Positions 16,642-25,028 of a stretch of 64,000 nt of DNA are shown here, piece by piece. Source of the DNA: Microbacterium testaceum StLB037 (lineage in GTDB: Bacteria > Actinomycetota > Actinomycetes > Actinomycetales > Microbacteriaceae); contig NZ_VTQH01000002.1 of NCBI RefSeq assembly GCF_008763945.1, positions 612,578-676,577 on the forward strand, given 5' to 3'. Positions within the stretch are counted from its first letter, which is position 1; every line of letters starts with the position of its first letter. The position numbers and the translations under genes are program-made. The notes beneath the pieces are model-generated. The model was not told where the DNA came from. It did no database searches and worked only from the letters and a program-made list of their open reading frames with translations.

Positions 16642-18202
16642 CGCCGACGTACGCGAGGCGTCGCTCCTCGTCGACCGCCTCGAAGGTCGTGGCGTACGAG
16701 ATCGGCAGCAGGCCCTCGCTGACACCGACGAGGTACACGTGATCCCACTCCAGACCCTTCGCGGCGTGCAGCGTCGCGAGCGTCACCGTGCGCGTCGTCG
16801 GCTCGTGATGGTCGCGCGCGCGTGCCTGCAGGTCGTCGGTGAACGCGCGCAGGTCGGTGCCCTCCGGCGCCTCTTCGGCCAGGCGCAAGAGGGCCGCGCG
16901 GGCCTCCCACGCCTCGCGGAGCGCGCCGCCCGCCTCGGGCGGGTCGTCGGTGAGGCCGACGCTGCGCAGGACGTCGCGGACGGTCGGCAGAAACCCGGTG
17001 TCGAGCGGGGCGACCGACGCCGCGCGCAGCGCCATGAGCGCCTGGCGCACCTCGGGCAGGTCGAAGAACTTGCGCCCGCCCAGCACCGAGGCGGCCACGC
17101 CGACCTTGGCCAGGGCCGACAGCAGCGCCGCGGACTGCGCGTGCGCCCGGTACAGCACCGCGATGTCGTGGGGGTCGACCCCGCGCGAGAGCGCGTCGCG
17201 GATCGAGCGGGCGACGGCCGCGGCTTCGTCCTCGTCGTCGTCGAAGGCGCGAACCGTCGGGATCGGCGTCTCGTCGTCGCTCGCGGCTTTCAGCTCGAGG
17301 GCGCCGGCCCGGCCCCGCATGAGGTCGTTCGCGACGGCGAGCACGGGAGCGGTCGACCGGTAGTTGCGCTCGAGGCGCACGACGCGGGCGTCTTCGTGCG
17401 TGCGCTCGAAATCGAGCAGGTAGCGCGCGTCGGCTCCCGTGAACGAATAGACCGTCTGGCTCGCGTCACCCACGACGCACAGGTCGCGGCGGTCGCCGAG
17501 CCACAGCTCGAGCAGACGGTTCTGCAGCGGGGAGACGTCCTGGTACTCGTCGACCGTGAAGTGCCGGTATTGCTCGCGCACGGCCGCGGCGACGCGGGGT
17601 TCGGCCTCGATCATGCCGGCGCAGGTCAGCAGAACGTCTTCGAAGTCCATCTGGCGCCGCTCGTCCTTGAGCTTCTCGTACGCGCGCTGCAGAGCGACGA
17701 CCTGGTCGACACCGAGCCGGCCGACCCCGTCGGGACGATCGGCCGCGTACTGCTCGATGGAGCGGAGCGTGACCTTGCGCCACTCGATCGCCGAGGCGAC
17801 ATCGCGCAGGGTGGCCGTGTCGGGGGCGAGGCCCACGCCGTCGGCCGCGTGCGCGAGCATGCGCACCTTGTTGTCGATGATCGAGGGAGCCTGGTCACCG
17901 GCGAGGGTGGGCCAGAAGAAGTTGACCTGGGCGAGGGCGGCGGCGTGAAACGTCCGGGCGGAGACCCCCGAGACGCCCAGAGCGCGCAGACGGCCGCGCA
18001 TCTCGCCCGCGGCCTTGGCGGTGAAGGTGACGGCCATGACCCGCTGCGGCGAGTACGCACCCGTGTCGACGCCGTGCGCGATGCGCCGCGTGATGACGCG
18101 GGTCTTGCCGGTACCCGCTCCCGCCAGCACGCACACCGGACCACGGAGGGCGCGGGCGGCTTCGAGCTGGTACTCGTCGAGCCCGTCGAGGGGCCCGGTC
18201 AT
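16460..18202 (-). CDS. UvrD2-like superfamily 1A DNA helicase
   Basis: A 580-residue 3'-5' DNA helicase. Walker A is AGAGTGKT (about 27-34), motif Ia AVTFTAKAAGEM, Walker B VDEYQDVSPLQ, motif III GDASQTVYSFTGA, motif IV RLERNYRST, and motif V/VI ATLHAAKGLEWDHVYLVG and RRLAYVGVTRA. It is shorter than mycobacterial UvrD2: the C-terminal HRDC and zinc-type regions are missing, and the last about 60 residues are Arg/Ser/Gly-rich and encoded opposite the ThiF-like gene. The ATG at 18202 overlaps the NudC stop (18199-18201), so the two are coupled. Likely role: DNA repair or genome maintenance. Confidence 0.9.
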   Translation of the reverse strand: MTGPLDGLDEYQLEAARALRGPVCVLAGAGTGKTRVITRRIAHGVDTGAYSPQRVMAVTFTAKAAGEMRGRLRALGVSGVSARTFHAAALAQVNFFWPTLAGDQAPSIIDNKVRMLAHAADGVGLAPDTATLRDVASAIEWRKVTLRSIEQYAADRPDGVGRLGVDQVVALQRAYEKLKDERRQMDFEDVLLTCAGMIEAEPRVAAAVREQYRHFTVDEYQDVSPLQNRLLELWLGDRRDLCVVGDASQTVYSFTGADARYLLDFERTHEDARVVRLERNYRSTAPVLAVANDLMRGRAGALELKAASDDETPIPTVRAFDDDEDEAAAVARSIRDALSRGVDPHDIAVLYRAHAQSAALLSALAKVGVAASVLGGRKFFDLPEVRQALMALRAASVAPLDTGFLPTVRDVLRSVGLTDDPPEAGGALREAWEARAALLRLAEEAPEGTDLRAFTDDLQARARDHHEPTTRTVTLATLHAAKGLEWDHVYLVGVSEGLLPISYATTFEAVDEERRLAYVGVTRAARTLSVSWARGRGRMERSPSRFLREIGSGSLRSADAGSRPAGTNRRAGAATSLSTR

Positions 18203-19110
18203 GCGACGCCCCGGTACCAGTCGTCGATGAGACGACGAGCGATGGATGCCGGACCCGGAAGCTGCGTAGAGCCCTCACCGCGCAGCGCAGCGCCGATCTC
18301 GTCGCGGTCGAACCATCGCACCTCGACGATCTCGTCGCCGTCGGCCTGGGCTTCGGCATCGTCGACGACGACGGCGCGGAAGCCCAGCATGAGCGAACGC
18401 GGGTACGGCCAGGCCTGCGAGCCGCGGTACGCGATGTCGCGCAGACGCACCCCGGCCTCCTCGCCGACCTCGCGGGCGACGGCGTCTTCGAGAGACTCCC
18501 CCGCCTCGGCGAACCCCGCGAAGCACGAGTACCGCTCGCCACCCCAGGCCGCGTTGGCACCGAGCAGGATGCGGTCGTCGCTGGTTGCCGAGGTCACGAG
18601 CACGATCACCGCGGGATCGGTGCGCGGGAAGTGCTCGCGCCCGCACACGGGGCAGTGCCGCGACCATCCGGCGTGGCGCAGCTCGGTCGCCGAGCCGCAC
18701 GCCGGGCAGAACGCGGCGTCGCGCAGCCACCCCGCCAGGGCGACGGCGGTGGTCAGCAGTTCGGCTTCGCCGGCGGGCAGGTCGCCACCGGCCGCGCGAA
18801 GCGGTGTCCCCTCGGCATCCGGGATCAGGTCGTCGGGAGCATCGTCGGTGAGCACCGCGAGCACGACGGCGGTGCCGTCGGGGGTGCGGCCGAGGAACGC
18901 CCACGCTCGGACGTGGTCTTTCGCGAGCTGCGCGGGGGCGATCAGCGCCAGGCGGCCGTCGCGCACCGGCGCGACGTCTCGGCGGACGGCGAGGGCCAGG
19001 GTTCTCGGCTCGGCCAGGACGCGCTCGAGCAGGGTCTCGTCGTCGCGCTCACCGCCCGAGCGATCGACGGTCAGCGGGACCTCGGACGACGAAGACGCGG
19101 GACGCGGCAT
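18199..19110 (-). CDS. nudC: NAD(H)/NAD-capped RNA pyrophosphatase
   Basis: A 303-residue Nudix hydrolase of the NudC type, which cleaves NADH and NAD caps on RNA. A zinc ribbon (CPACGSATELR ... CPVCGREHFPR) precedes the catalytic domain. The Nudix box is GFAEAGESLEDAVAREVGEEAG (Gx5Ex7REUxEExGU), here given in two parts: GFAEAGESLEDAVARE and VGEEAG. The downstream SQAWPYPRSLMLGF matches the NudC-specific SQPWPFPxS motif. It heads a two-gene unit with the helicase and diverges from the pseudokinase gene across 107 bases. Confidence 0.92.
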   Translation of the reverse strand: MPRPASSSSEVPLTVDRSGGERDDETLLERVLAEPRTLALAVRRDVAPVRDGRLALIAPAQLAKDHVRAWAFLGRTPDGTAVVLAVLTDDAPDDLIPDAEGTPLRAAGGDLPAGEAELLTTAVALAGWLRDAAFCPACGSATELRHAGWSRHCPVCGREHFPRTDPAVIVLVTSATSDDRILLGANAAWGGERYSCFAGFAEAGESLEDAVAREVGEEAGVRLRDIAYRGSQAWPYPRSLMLGFRAVVVDDAEAQADGDEIVEVRWFDRDEIGAALRGEGSTQLPGPASIARRLIDDWYRGVA

Positions 19111-19217
19111 CGAACACCTCTCTGACGGCGGCGGGAGCGGCCGGTCGGACGACCGACCTCCCCGGTCAAGGGCGTGGCGCGGGCCGGTGAAGGAAGGCCC
19201 GACCTACCCTGGGGGGC

Positions 19218-20729
19218 ATGGCACGCTCGCCCCTCATTTTAGCCGCGTCGGCGACAACGGCCCTGCCCGGTGCCGCCCTCTCGAACGTCAGCGCTCTGAC
19301 CGAGAACGCCGCCGGTCGCTTCGACGCCGCGCTGGCGCGCACCGCGGACGGGCGCGAGGTCGTGATCCGGATGCCCGCGGGTGAGGACGGAGCCGCCGAC
19401 CTGGCCGCCGAGTCGCGCGCGCTGCACGCCCTGACGGCCGGCGTCCGCGCCCTGCTGCCCTTCGCCGTGCCCGAAGTCATCGGCGAGAGCGGCTCCGGAA
19501 CGCAGCGCGTGCTCGTCGTCGACCGCATCGACGGCTACCGCATCGACCCGGCGCACCTGCCCAAGGGGCCCGGATACGCGCCCGCGATCGGTGGCGCCCT
19601 GGCGGCCGTGCACGCCCTGCCGGTCTCGATCGTGCGCACCGACGGTCTTCCGGTGCGTTCCGCGGAGCAGGTGCGCGACGACGTCAAGCGACTCCTCGAC
19701 CGCGCGGACGCGACCGGCCGTGTCAGCGACGACCTCATGCTGCGGTGGCGGCGCGCGCTCGACGTCGACGAGCTGTGGCGCTTCGAATCGGCCGTCGTGC
19801 TGGGCGGGGCGACGAGCTCGTCGATCCTGCTCGCCGACGACGAGGACGACATCCCTCACGTGGTCGGCATCCTCGACTGGGCCGGCCTCAGCGTCGGCGA
19901 TCCCGCCGTGGACCTGCGGTGGTTGGCATCCGCTCCCCTCGCCGCCGATGACGTGCACGCGGGTTACGCCGCGGCCGGCGACCGCTCCCCCGACCCCCTG
20001 CTGCGCGAGCGCGCCCGGCTCTACGCCGAGCTCGAGTTCGCGCGCTGGCTCGTGCACGGTCACGACGCGGGTGAATCCGACGTGGTCGCCGACGCCGTCG
20101 CGCTGCTCGACGCCCTGGCCGATGGCGTGCGCGGGGACCACATCGTCCCCGACTCCCGCAGCGACATCGACGACGCGATGGCCCTCGTCGAGAGCGTGCC
20201 GCCGGTCTCAACCCCGGCCGCTGTCGACACCTCGATGCAGACCGACGCCTACGACCCCGAGGCGCTGTCGCTGTACCTCTCGGCGGAGCGCGACCGCGCC
20301 GCCGCGGCGGAGGCGCTGGCCGAAGCCCTCGCCGACGTGAAGGAGTCGGACGCCGACAGCGGCGCGATCCGCGTCGACCAACTGCCGGTGCCCGACCGCG
20401 CCGAGCCCGGCGAGACCGAACCGCTCGACCTCGACGGGTGGGCGGACCCGGCCCGCGGTTCCACGGACGACCGTGCTCAGGGTCCCGCCCTCAGCGGTGA
20501 CACCGACGCGACCTCGCTGTGGTCGCGCGCGGCGGTCGCGGCCGAACCCGCGGGTCCTGCCGTCCGCGAGGACCACGACTTCCGATCCGCCGACGGCGCC
20601 CAGCCGTCGTCCGGGGACGGCTCGCGCGGTTCCGACTCCGGCGCGGCGCACATCGACGACGAGGAAGACGCCGCTCGCGCAAGCCGCGCCGCCCTGCGTC
20701 GCTGGGGCGTGTCGGGCGACGGGGCCTGA
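19218..20729 (+). CDS. APH-fold phosphotransferase with degenerate catalytic loop
   Basis: A 503-residue protein. Residues 1-320 have the aminoglycoside/macrolide phosphotransferase fold: EVVIRMPAG as the nucleotide strand, LVVDRIDGYRI as the hinge, ILDWAGLSVGDPAVDLRWL (218-236) as the metal-binding DxD region. The catalytic loop, normally HGDLxxxN, is LGGATSSSI (195-203): the Asp, His and Asn are all replaced. It therefore looks like a pseudokinase. Residues 320-503 are an acidic, Ala/Asp-rich, probably disordered tail. A -10-like TACCCT ends 7 nt before the ATG, suggesting leaderless expression. I find no resistance role likely. It diverges from nudC and converges on adnB. Confidence 0.8.
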   Translation: MARSPLILAASATTALPGAALSNVSALTENAAGRFDAALARTADGREVVIRMPAGEDGAADLAAESRALHALTAGVRALLPFAVPEVIGESGSGTQRVLVVDRIDGYRIDPAHLPKGPGYAPAIGGALAAVHALPVSIVRTDGLPVRSAEQVRDDVKRLLDRADATGRVSDDLMLRWRRALDVDELWRFESAVVLGGATSSSILLADDEDDIPHVVGILDWAGLSVGDPAVDLRWLASAPLAADDVHAGYAAAGDRSPDPLLRERARLYAELEFARWLVHGHDAGESDVVADAVALLDALADGVRGDHIVPDSRSDIDDAMALVESVPPVSTPAAVDTSMQTDAYDPEALSLYLSAERDRAAAAEALAEALADVKESDADSGAIRVDQLPVPDRAEPGETEPLDLDGWADPARGSTDDRAQGPALSGDTDATSLWSRAAVAAEPAGPAVREDHDFRSADGAQPSSGDGSRGSDSGAAHIDDEEDAARASRAALRRWGVSGDGA

Positions 20730-20755
20730 CCGGCGCTTCCGGCTCCTCTCCCCCG

Positions 20756-21110
20756 CGGTTTGGGGCGGGATTTGCCGTTTGGGGCGGGGTTTTCGCGCCC
20801 CGAACGACAAAACGCGCCCCAAACCCCACCGCGCCAGCCCGAGCCGGCCGGCCATCCCGCCGGTGGAGGGCTGCCCTCCCTTTTCCCACGGTTTGGGGCG
20901 GGATTTGCCGTTTGGGGCGGGCTTTTCCGCGCCCCAAACGACAGAACGCGCCCCAAACCCCACCGCGCCAGCCCGAGCCGGCCGGCCATCCCGCCGGTGG
21001 AGGGCTGCCCTCCCTTTTCCCACGGTTTGGGGCGGGATTTACCGTTTGGGGCGGGCTTTTCCGCGCCCCAAACGACAGAACGCGCCCCAAACCCCACCGC
21101 GCCAGCCCGA
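20756..21110. repeat. Tandem array of 133-134-bp palindromic units
   Basis: Units start at 20756, 20889 and 21023 (the third is incomplete, to about 21110). Each opens with GTTTGGGGCGGGATT, repeats TTTGGGGCGGG, then carries the inverted CGCGCCCCAAACCCC, so each can fold into a long hairpin. It lies between the stops of two convergent genes. The 960-base gap 20730-21688 is filled by this array and the next; no gene is supported there, although open frames run through because stop codons are rare in such GC-rich repeats. Confidence 0.9.
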
Positions 21111-21230
21111 CCCCCTCTCCGGAGTGCTGTCCGCGCACTGGGTGGACGCTGACCACCCCGGTGCACGTGACGCGCCCCGACATCGCGCGGCGACAGTCTC
21201 GGCACACCCGCCGGCACGCACACCCACGCA

Positions 21231-21655
21231 GTGGGGCGCCCTCCGAACGCCCGGGCGCCCATCGACGGCCCCGAACGCACGCAACGCGCCCCAAACCCGC
21301 GCCGCGACGACGTCAGCACACCCACCGCGGCGCACCCCCACGGAGTGGGGCGCCCTCCCTACGCCCGGGCGCGCATCGACGGCCCCGAACGCACGCAACG
21401 CGCCCCGAAACCCCGCCGAGACGACCTCGGCACACCCACCGCGGCGCACCCCCACGCAGCGGGGCGCCCTCCGTGCGCCCGGGCGCCCATCGACGGCCCC
21501 GAACGCACGCAACGCGCCCCAAACCCGCGCCGCGACGACCTCAGCACACCCACCGCGGCGCACCCCCACGGAGTGGGGCGCCCTCCGTACGCCCGGGCGC
21601 GCATCGACGGCCCCGAATGCACGCGCCGCGCCCCAAACCACGCCGCGACGACCAC
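21231..21655. repeat. Tandem array of 114-bp units
   Basis: Units start at 21231, 21345, 21459 and 21573, all spaced exactly 114 bp, the fourth degenerating near 21655. Each contains CATCGACGGCCCCGAA, then CAACGCGCCCCAAACCC, the same CGCCCCAAAC core as the 133-bp array, so the two arrays are probably related. Units 1 and 3 share GGGCGCCCATC and units 2 and 4 share GGGCGCGCATC, suggesting that a 228-bp dimer was duplicated. Because 114 is a multiple of 3, a frame reads through with a 38-residue period, but I do not treat it as a gene. Confidence 0.88.
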
Positions 21656-21688
21656 GGGCCACCGGCCCCTGCCCACAAAAGCCGCGGG

Positions 21689-24600
21689 TCAGCCGCGCAA
21701 CACCAGCTCGTCGCCGACGTAGAAGAGGGCGACGTCGATCAGGTCGAGGTCGATGCCGTGCTTCGCGTGGTACGCCTCGCGGTACAGCTCGAGCTGCAGC
21801 ATGCGCGAGCGGCGCTCGGGCTCGCTGGTGGGCGGGCGGCCCGTCTTCCAGTCGACGATCTCGTACCGGTCGCCGCGGCGGTACACGGCATCCAGCTTGC
21901 AGATGACGACGTGCTCGCGCCCGTCGAGGCGGGTCGTGACGAAGTCGATCTCGGTTTCGACCTCGAGGGGCTTGAGGCCGGCCCACTCGGAACGCTCGAA
22001 GCACGCGCGCAGGCGCTCGAGCTCGGCGGCGTCGGCGGCCGAGGCCCCGTCCTCGTCGTCGTCCCAGAGACCGTCGTCGTCGAGCCCCACGCCGCTGCCG
22101 ACGAGGCCCGACCGCTGTTCCACCCACGCGTGAAAGAGCGTGCCGAGCCGGGTCTGCCGGTACGGACGCTCGGGCATGGGCCGGCGAAGGTCCTCGACGG
22201 CGCGGCCGTAATCGGCGACGAAGTCCTTGAACCGCGATGCGGGGATGCGCGTCGGCGCGGGCGTGTGCACGGGACGCAGTCGATCGGCGCGCTCCGCCAG
22301 CAGCAGCTCGAGGTCGTCGTCGGCGTCGGCCGGAGGTGCTGCGCGCGCCGCGGTCACTGCGCTGACCGCCGCCGAGATCGCCGTGCGCCGCGCCCCGAGC
22401 GGATCGAGCGGCCAGTGCAGCAGCCGCCGCTCGCCGTCGTAGGGATCCTCCCCCGCCTCGTCGACGGTCAGCTCCACCCCGAGTGCCTCGGCGGCCTCAT
22501 CGAGGAAGATGCTCGGCAGCCGCGGCCGCTTCGTGCCGGACCAGCTCGACCCCGACAGCATGAGGTGGTCACGGGCGCGGGTGAACGCGACATACGCGAG
22601 ACGCCTATCCTCATCGAGCTGCCGATCCCGGTTGTCGGCCACGAACGCGTCGATCGCCGCCTTCAGGTCTTGCTGCGTCTCGGCCCCGCGCCATCCGAAG
22701 ACCGGCAGCCACGCGGAATCGCCCCGGAACTCCGAGGGCAGGATGCCGAAACCCAGCCACCCCTTCGTATCGCGGGGCAGCGAGGGTAGCTCGTCGGTCA
22801 CGAGGCGCACGACCGCCACGGCATCCCACTCCAGTCCCTTCGACCCGTGGATCGTGAGGAGTTGGACGACGTCGTCTTCGGGCGGCTCGGTGCGCGGGGC
22901 GAACTCGTCGGCCTGTTCGGCGTGATCGAGCCAGGCGAGCAGGCTCGCGACGGAGCCGGACTCATCGGCCGCCAGGAACCCGCGGATCTCGTCGACGAAG
23001 GCGCGCAACTGCGCGGAGGCGATGAGGGCAGGGCCCCGCGCCTCGTTCGCGGCCAGCTCGATGTCGAGGCGGAGCTCCGTCTCGATCAGGCCGATGAGTT
23101 CGGGGATGGGCGCCCCGACGCTGCGGCGGAGCGCGGCGAATACGGCCCCGGCCTCGCGCAGGCGGGCGCGGCCCTCGGGGGTGATGTCGGTGAGCCACCC
23201 ATGGCCGTCGGTCTGGCGCGTGACGAAGTCGAGGGCGTCCACCAGCGACGCGCGGTCGGCACCGGGGGTCGATCGCAGGCGGTCCACGACATCGGGAGCC
23301 AGCGGCTGCAGCGCAACATCGTGCGTGGCCAGGCGGCGCGCGAGCTGCGCCAGGGCGCGGAGGTCGGCGAGCCCCACGGCCCACCGGGGGCCCGACAGGA
23401 GCCGGATCAGCGCCGACCCCGCCTCGGGGTCGCTGATCACCCGCAGCACCGACACCACGTCGACGACCTCGGGTGTCGTCAGCAGACCGCCGAGTCCGAG
23501 GATGCGATGAGGGATGCCACGGCGCCCGAGCGCGTCGCCGAAGCGGACCATGTGCTTCTTGCTGCGGAACAGCACGGCTCCCGTCGTGCCGCGCCCCTCT
23601 GCAGCCCGTGCCGCGCGGACCCCGACGAACCACGCCGCGACGCGGTCGGCCTCGGCGTCGAGGTCGTTCTCGAAGGCGATCTCGACCACGCCGTCCGGGG
23701 CCCCGGGGCGCGAGCGCAGCTCCTCGACGGCGACGGCCGCCCGGTTCGCGAGGGGCGCGAGCACCGCATTGGCGGCGCCGAGCACGCGGGCACTGTTGCG
23801 CCAACTGGTGAGGAGCGCGAAGCGCTGGCATCCGCCGTCTGGTGCGAACGCGTCGGGGAAGCCGCCCAGGTTTCCCGCGCTCGCTCCGCGCCAGGCGTAG
23901 ATCGCCTGTTGGGGGTCGCCGACGGCCATGACCCCGGTGCCGCCGAAGAGCGTCGCCAGCAGATCAGTCTGTACGACCGAGGTGTCCTGGTACTCGTCGA
24001 GCAGCACGACGCGATAGCGCGCCCGCAGTTCTTCGACGACGGCGGGATGCTCCTGGGCGATGCGCAGGGCGCCGGCGACCTGGTCGGCGAAGTCCATGAC
24101 GCCCAGGCGCGCCTTCTCGCGGTCGTAGTCGGCGGCGAGACGCGCCAGCAGCGACAGCGCCGAGACGCGGGAGGCGGCTTCCGCCACCTCTTTGTAGACG
24201 GTGACGCGCGCCGAGGTCGACGGCCGATCGACGATGCGACCGAAGTCGTCGGGGAACGCCGCCAGCGCGTCGAGGTCGACGAGGTTGTCGACGCCGTCGC
24301 GCGCGATGCGCAGGGCCGCGTCGATCAACGTGCGCGGGGATTCCTGACGCTCTTCGAGTCTCGGGTCGTCGGAGGCGAACACCACCCGGCGCATGAGCAG
24401 CCAGGCCGCCGACTCCGACAGCACGGCGGCCTCGGAGTCGCGCCCGATGCGCAGCCCGTGCTCGCGCACGATCGAGTCGGCGAAGCTGTTGTAGGTCGAC
24501 ACGGTGGGCCGGTGCAGCAGGTGGTCGCCGTCGTCGGCGACGGCGTCGGCGGCACCGGTCTCGGCCGCGAGGGCATCGAGGACGTCATGGCGGGCGGCGT

Positions 24601-24976
24601 CTGCGCGCGCTCCCTCGAGTGTCGCCAGCTCGGCGAACACGGCGAGGCGCCCCGCTTCGTGCAACGCGGGCAGCGCGGCGAGCAACCCCCGCGTCTCGAA
24701 CTCCGACAGCCGCTGCAGCCGTCGCTGGATGCGCTCGGCCAACTCCCCCGCGGCTTTGCGCGTGAACGTCAGCCCGAGAACCTCGTCGCGGCGGACGAGC
24801 CCGTTCGCCACGAGCCACACGACACGACCCGCCATGGTCTCGGTCTTGCCGCTGCCGGCGCCCGCGACCACCAGGGCGGGCGCCAGGGGCGCTTCGATCA
24901 CGGCGGTCTGTTCCGCGGTGGGCGGGAACTGGCCGAGGGCCGCGGCGATCGTGGCCGCGGAGAGCATCGCCGTCAC
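21689..24976 (-). CDS. adnB: AdnB-type helicase-nuclease subunit
   Basis: About 1095 residues: N-terminal UvrD-like motor and C-terminal RecB-family nuclease, the second subunit of the actinobacterial AdnAB end-resection machine for double-strand breaks. Walker A is VAGAGSGKT, motif Ia GLTFTRKAAGELAERI, Walker B LLDEYQDTSVVQ, motif III GDPQQAIYAWRGA, motif V TIHGSKGLEWDAVAVV, motif VI RRLAYVAFTRARDHL. The nuclease motif is YEIVDWKTGRPP (Asp, Lys), with QLELYREAY as the QxxxY motif. Start: GTG at 24976 has GGAAGGTGAG upstream; a GTG at 25009 in the same frame is possible. It follows adnA after about 50 bases. Confidence 0.9.
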   Translation of the reverse strand: MTAMLSAATIAAALGQFPPTAEQTAVIEAPLAPALVVAGAGSGKTETMAGRVVWLVANGLVRRDEVLGLTFTRKAAGELAERIQRRLQRLSEFETRGLLAALPALHEAGRLAVFAELATLEGARADAARHDVLDALAAETGAADAVADDGDHLLHRPTVSTYNSFADSIVREHGLRIGRDSEAAVLSESAAWLLMRRVVFASDDPRLEERQESPRTLIDAALRIARDGVDNLVDLDALAAFPDDFGRIVDRPSTSARVTVYKEVAEAASRVSALSLLARLAADYDREKARLGVMDFADQVAGALRIAQEHPAVVEELRARYRVVLLDEYQDTSVVQTDLLATLFGGTGVMAVGDPQQAIYAWRGASAGNLGGFPDAFAPDGGCQRFALLTSWRNSARVLGAANAVLAPLANRAAVAVEELRSRPGAPDGVVEIAFENDLDAEADRVAAWFVGVRAARAAEGRGTTGAVLFRSKKHMVRFGDALGRRGIPHRILGLGGLLTTPEVVDVVSVLRVISDPEAGSALIRLLSGPRWAVGLADLRALAQLARRLATHDVALQPLAPDVVDRLRSTPGADRASLVDALDFVTRQTDGHGWLTDITPEGRARLREAGAVFAALRRSVGAPIPELIGLIETELRLDIELAANEARGPALIASAQLRAFVDEIRGFLAADESGSVASLLAWLDHAEQADEFAPRTEPPEDDVVQLLTIHGSKGLEWDAVAVVRLVTDELPSLPRDTKGWLGFGILPSEFRGDSAWLPVFGWRGAETQQDLKAAIDAFVADNRDRQLDEDRRLAYVAFTRARDHLMLSGSSWSGTKRPRLPSIFLDEAAEALGVELTVDEAGEDPYDGERRLLHWPLDPLGARRTAISAAVSAVTAARAAPPADADDDLELLLAERADRLRPVHTPAPTRIPASRFKDFVADYGRAVEDLRRPMPERPYRQTRLGTLFHAWVEQRSGLVGSGVGLDDDGLWDDDEDGASAADAAELERLRACFERSEWAGLKPLEVETEIDFVTTRLDGREHVVICKLDAVYRRGDRYEIVDWKTGRPPTSEPERRSRMLQLELYREAYHAKHGIDLDLIDVALFYVGDELVLRG

Positions 24977-25028
24977 CGCGCGCTCACCTTCCACGGGTCG
25001 ACCGGACACCGCCTGAAACGTACCGGGC

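Noticed and set aside
19218..20729. Macrolide or aminoglycoside resistance kinase
   Set aside because: The fold fits, but the catalytic Asp, His and Asn are missing, so resistance by phosphorylation is unlikely.
20756..21655. Possible CRISPR array
   Set aside because: The units are 114-134 bp long and contiguous, without short repeats separated by unique spacers; no cas genes are nearby.
21231..21722. A gene for a 38-residue-repeat protein
   Set aside because: The period is a multiple of 3, but the sequence is related to the non-coding 133-bp array, has no RBS, and the composition is Arg/Pro/Ala as in any GC-rich frame.
20519..22789. A 756-codon plus-strand frame running through the repeat arrays into adnB
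   Set aside because: It reads out of frame through the end of the pseudokinase gene, the repeats and antisense adnB; no protein family is recognisable.
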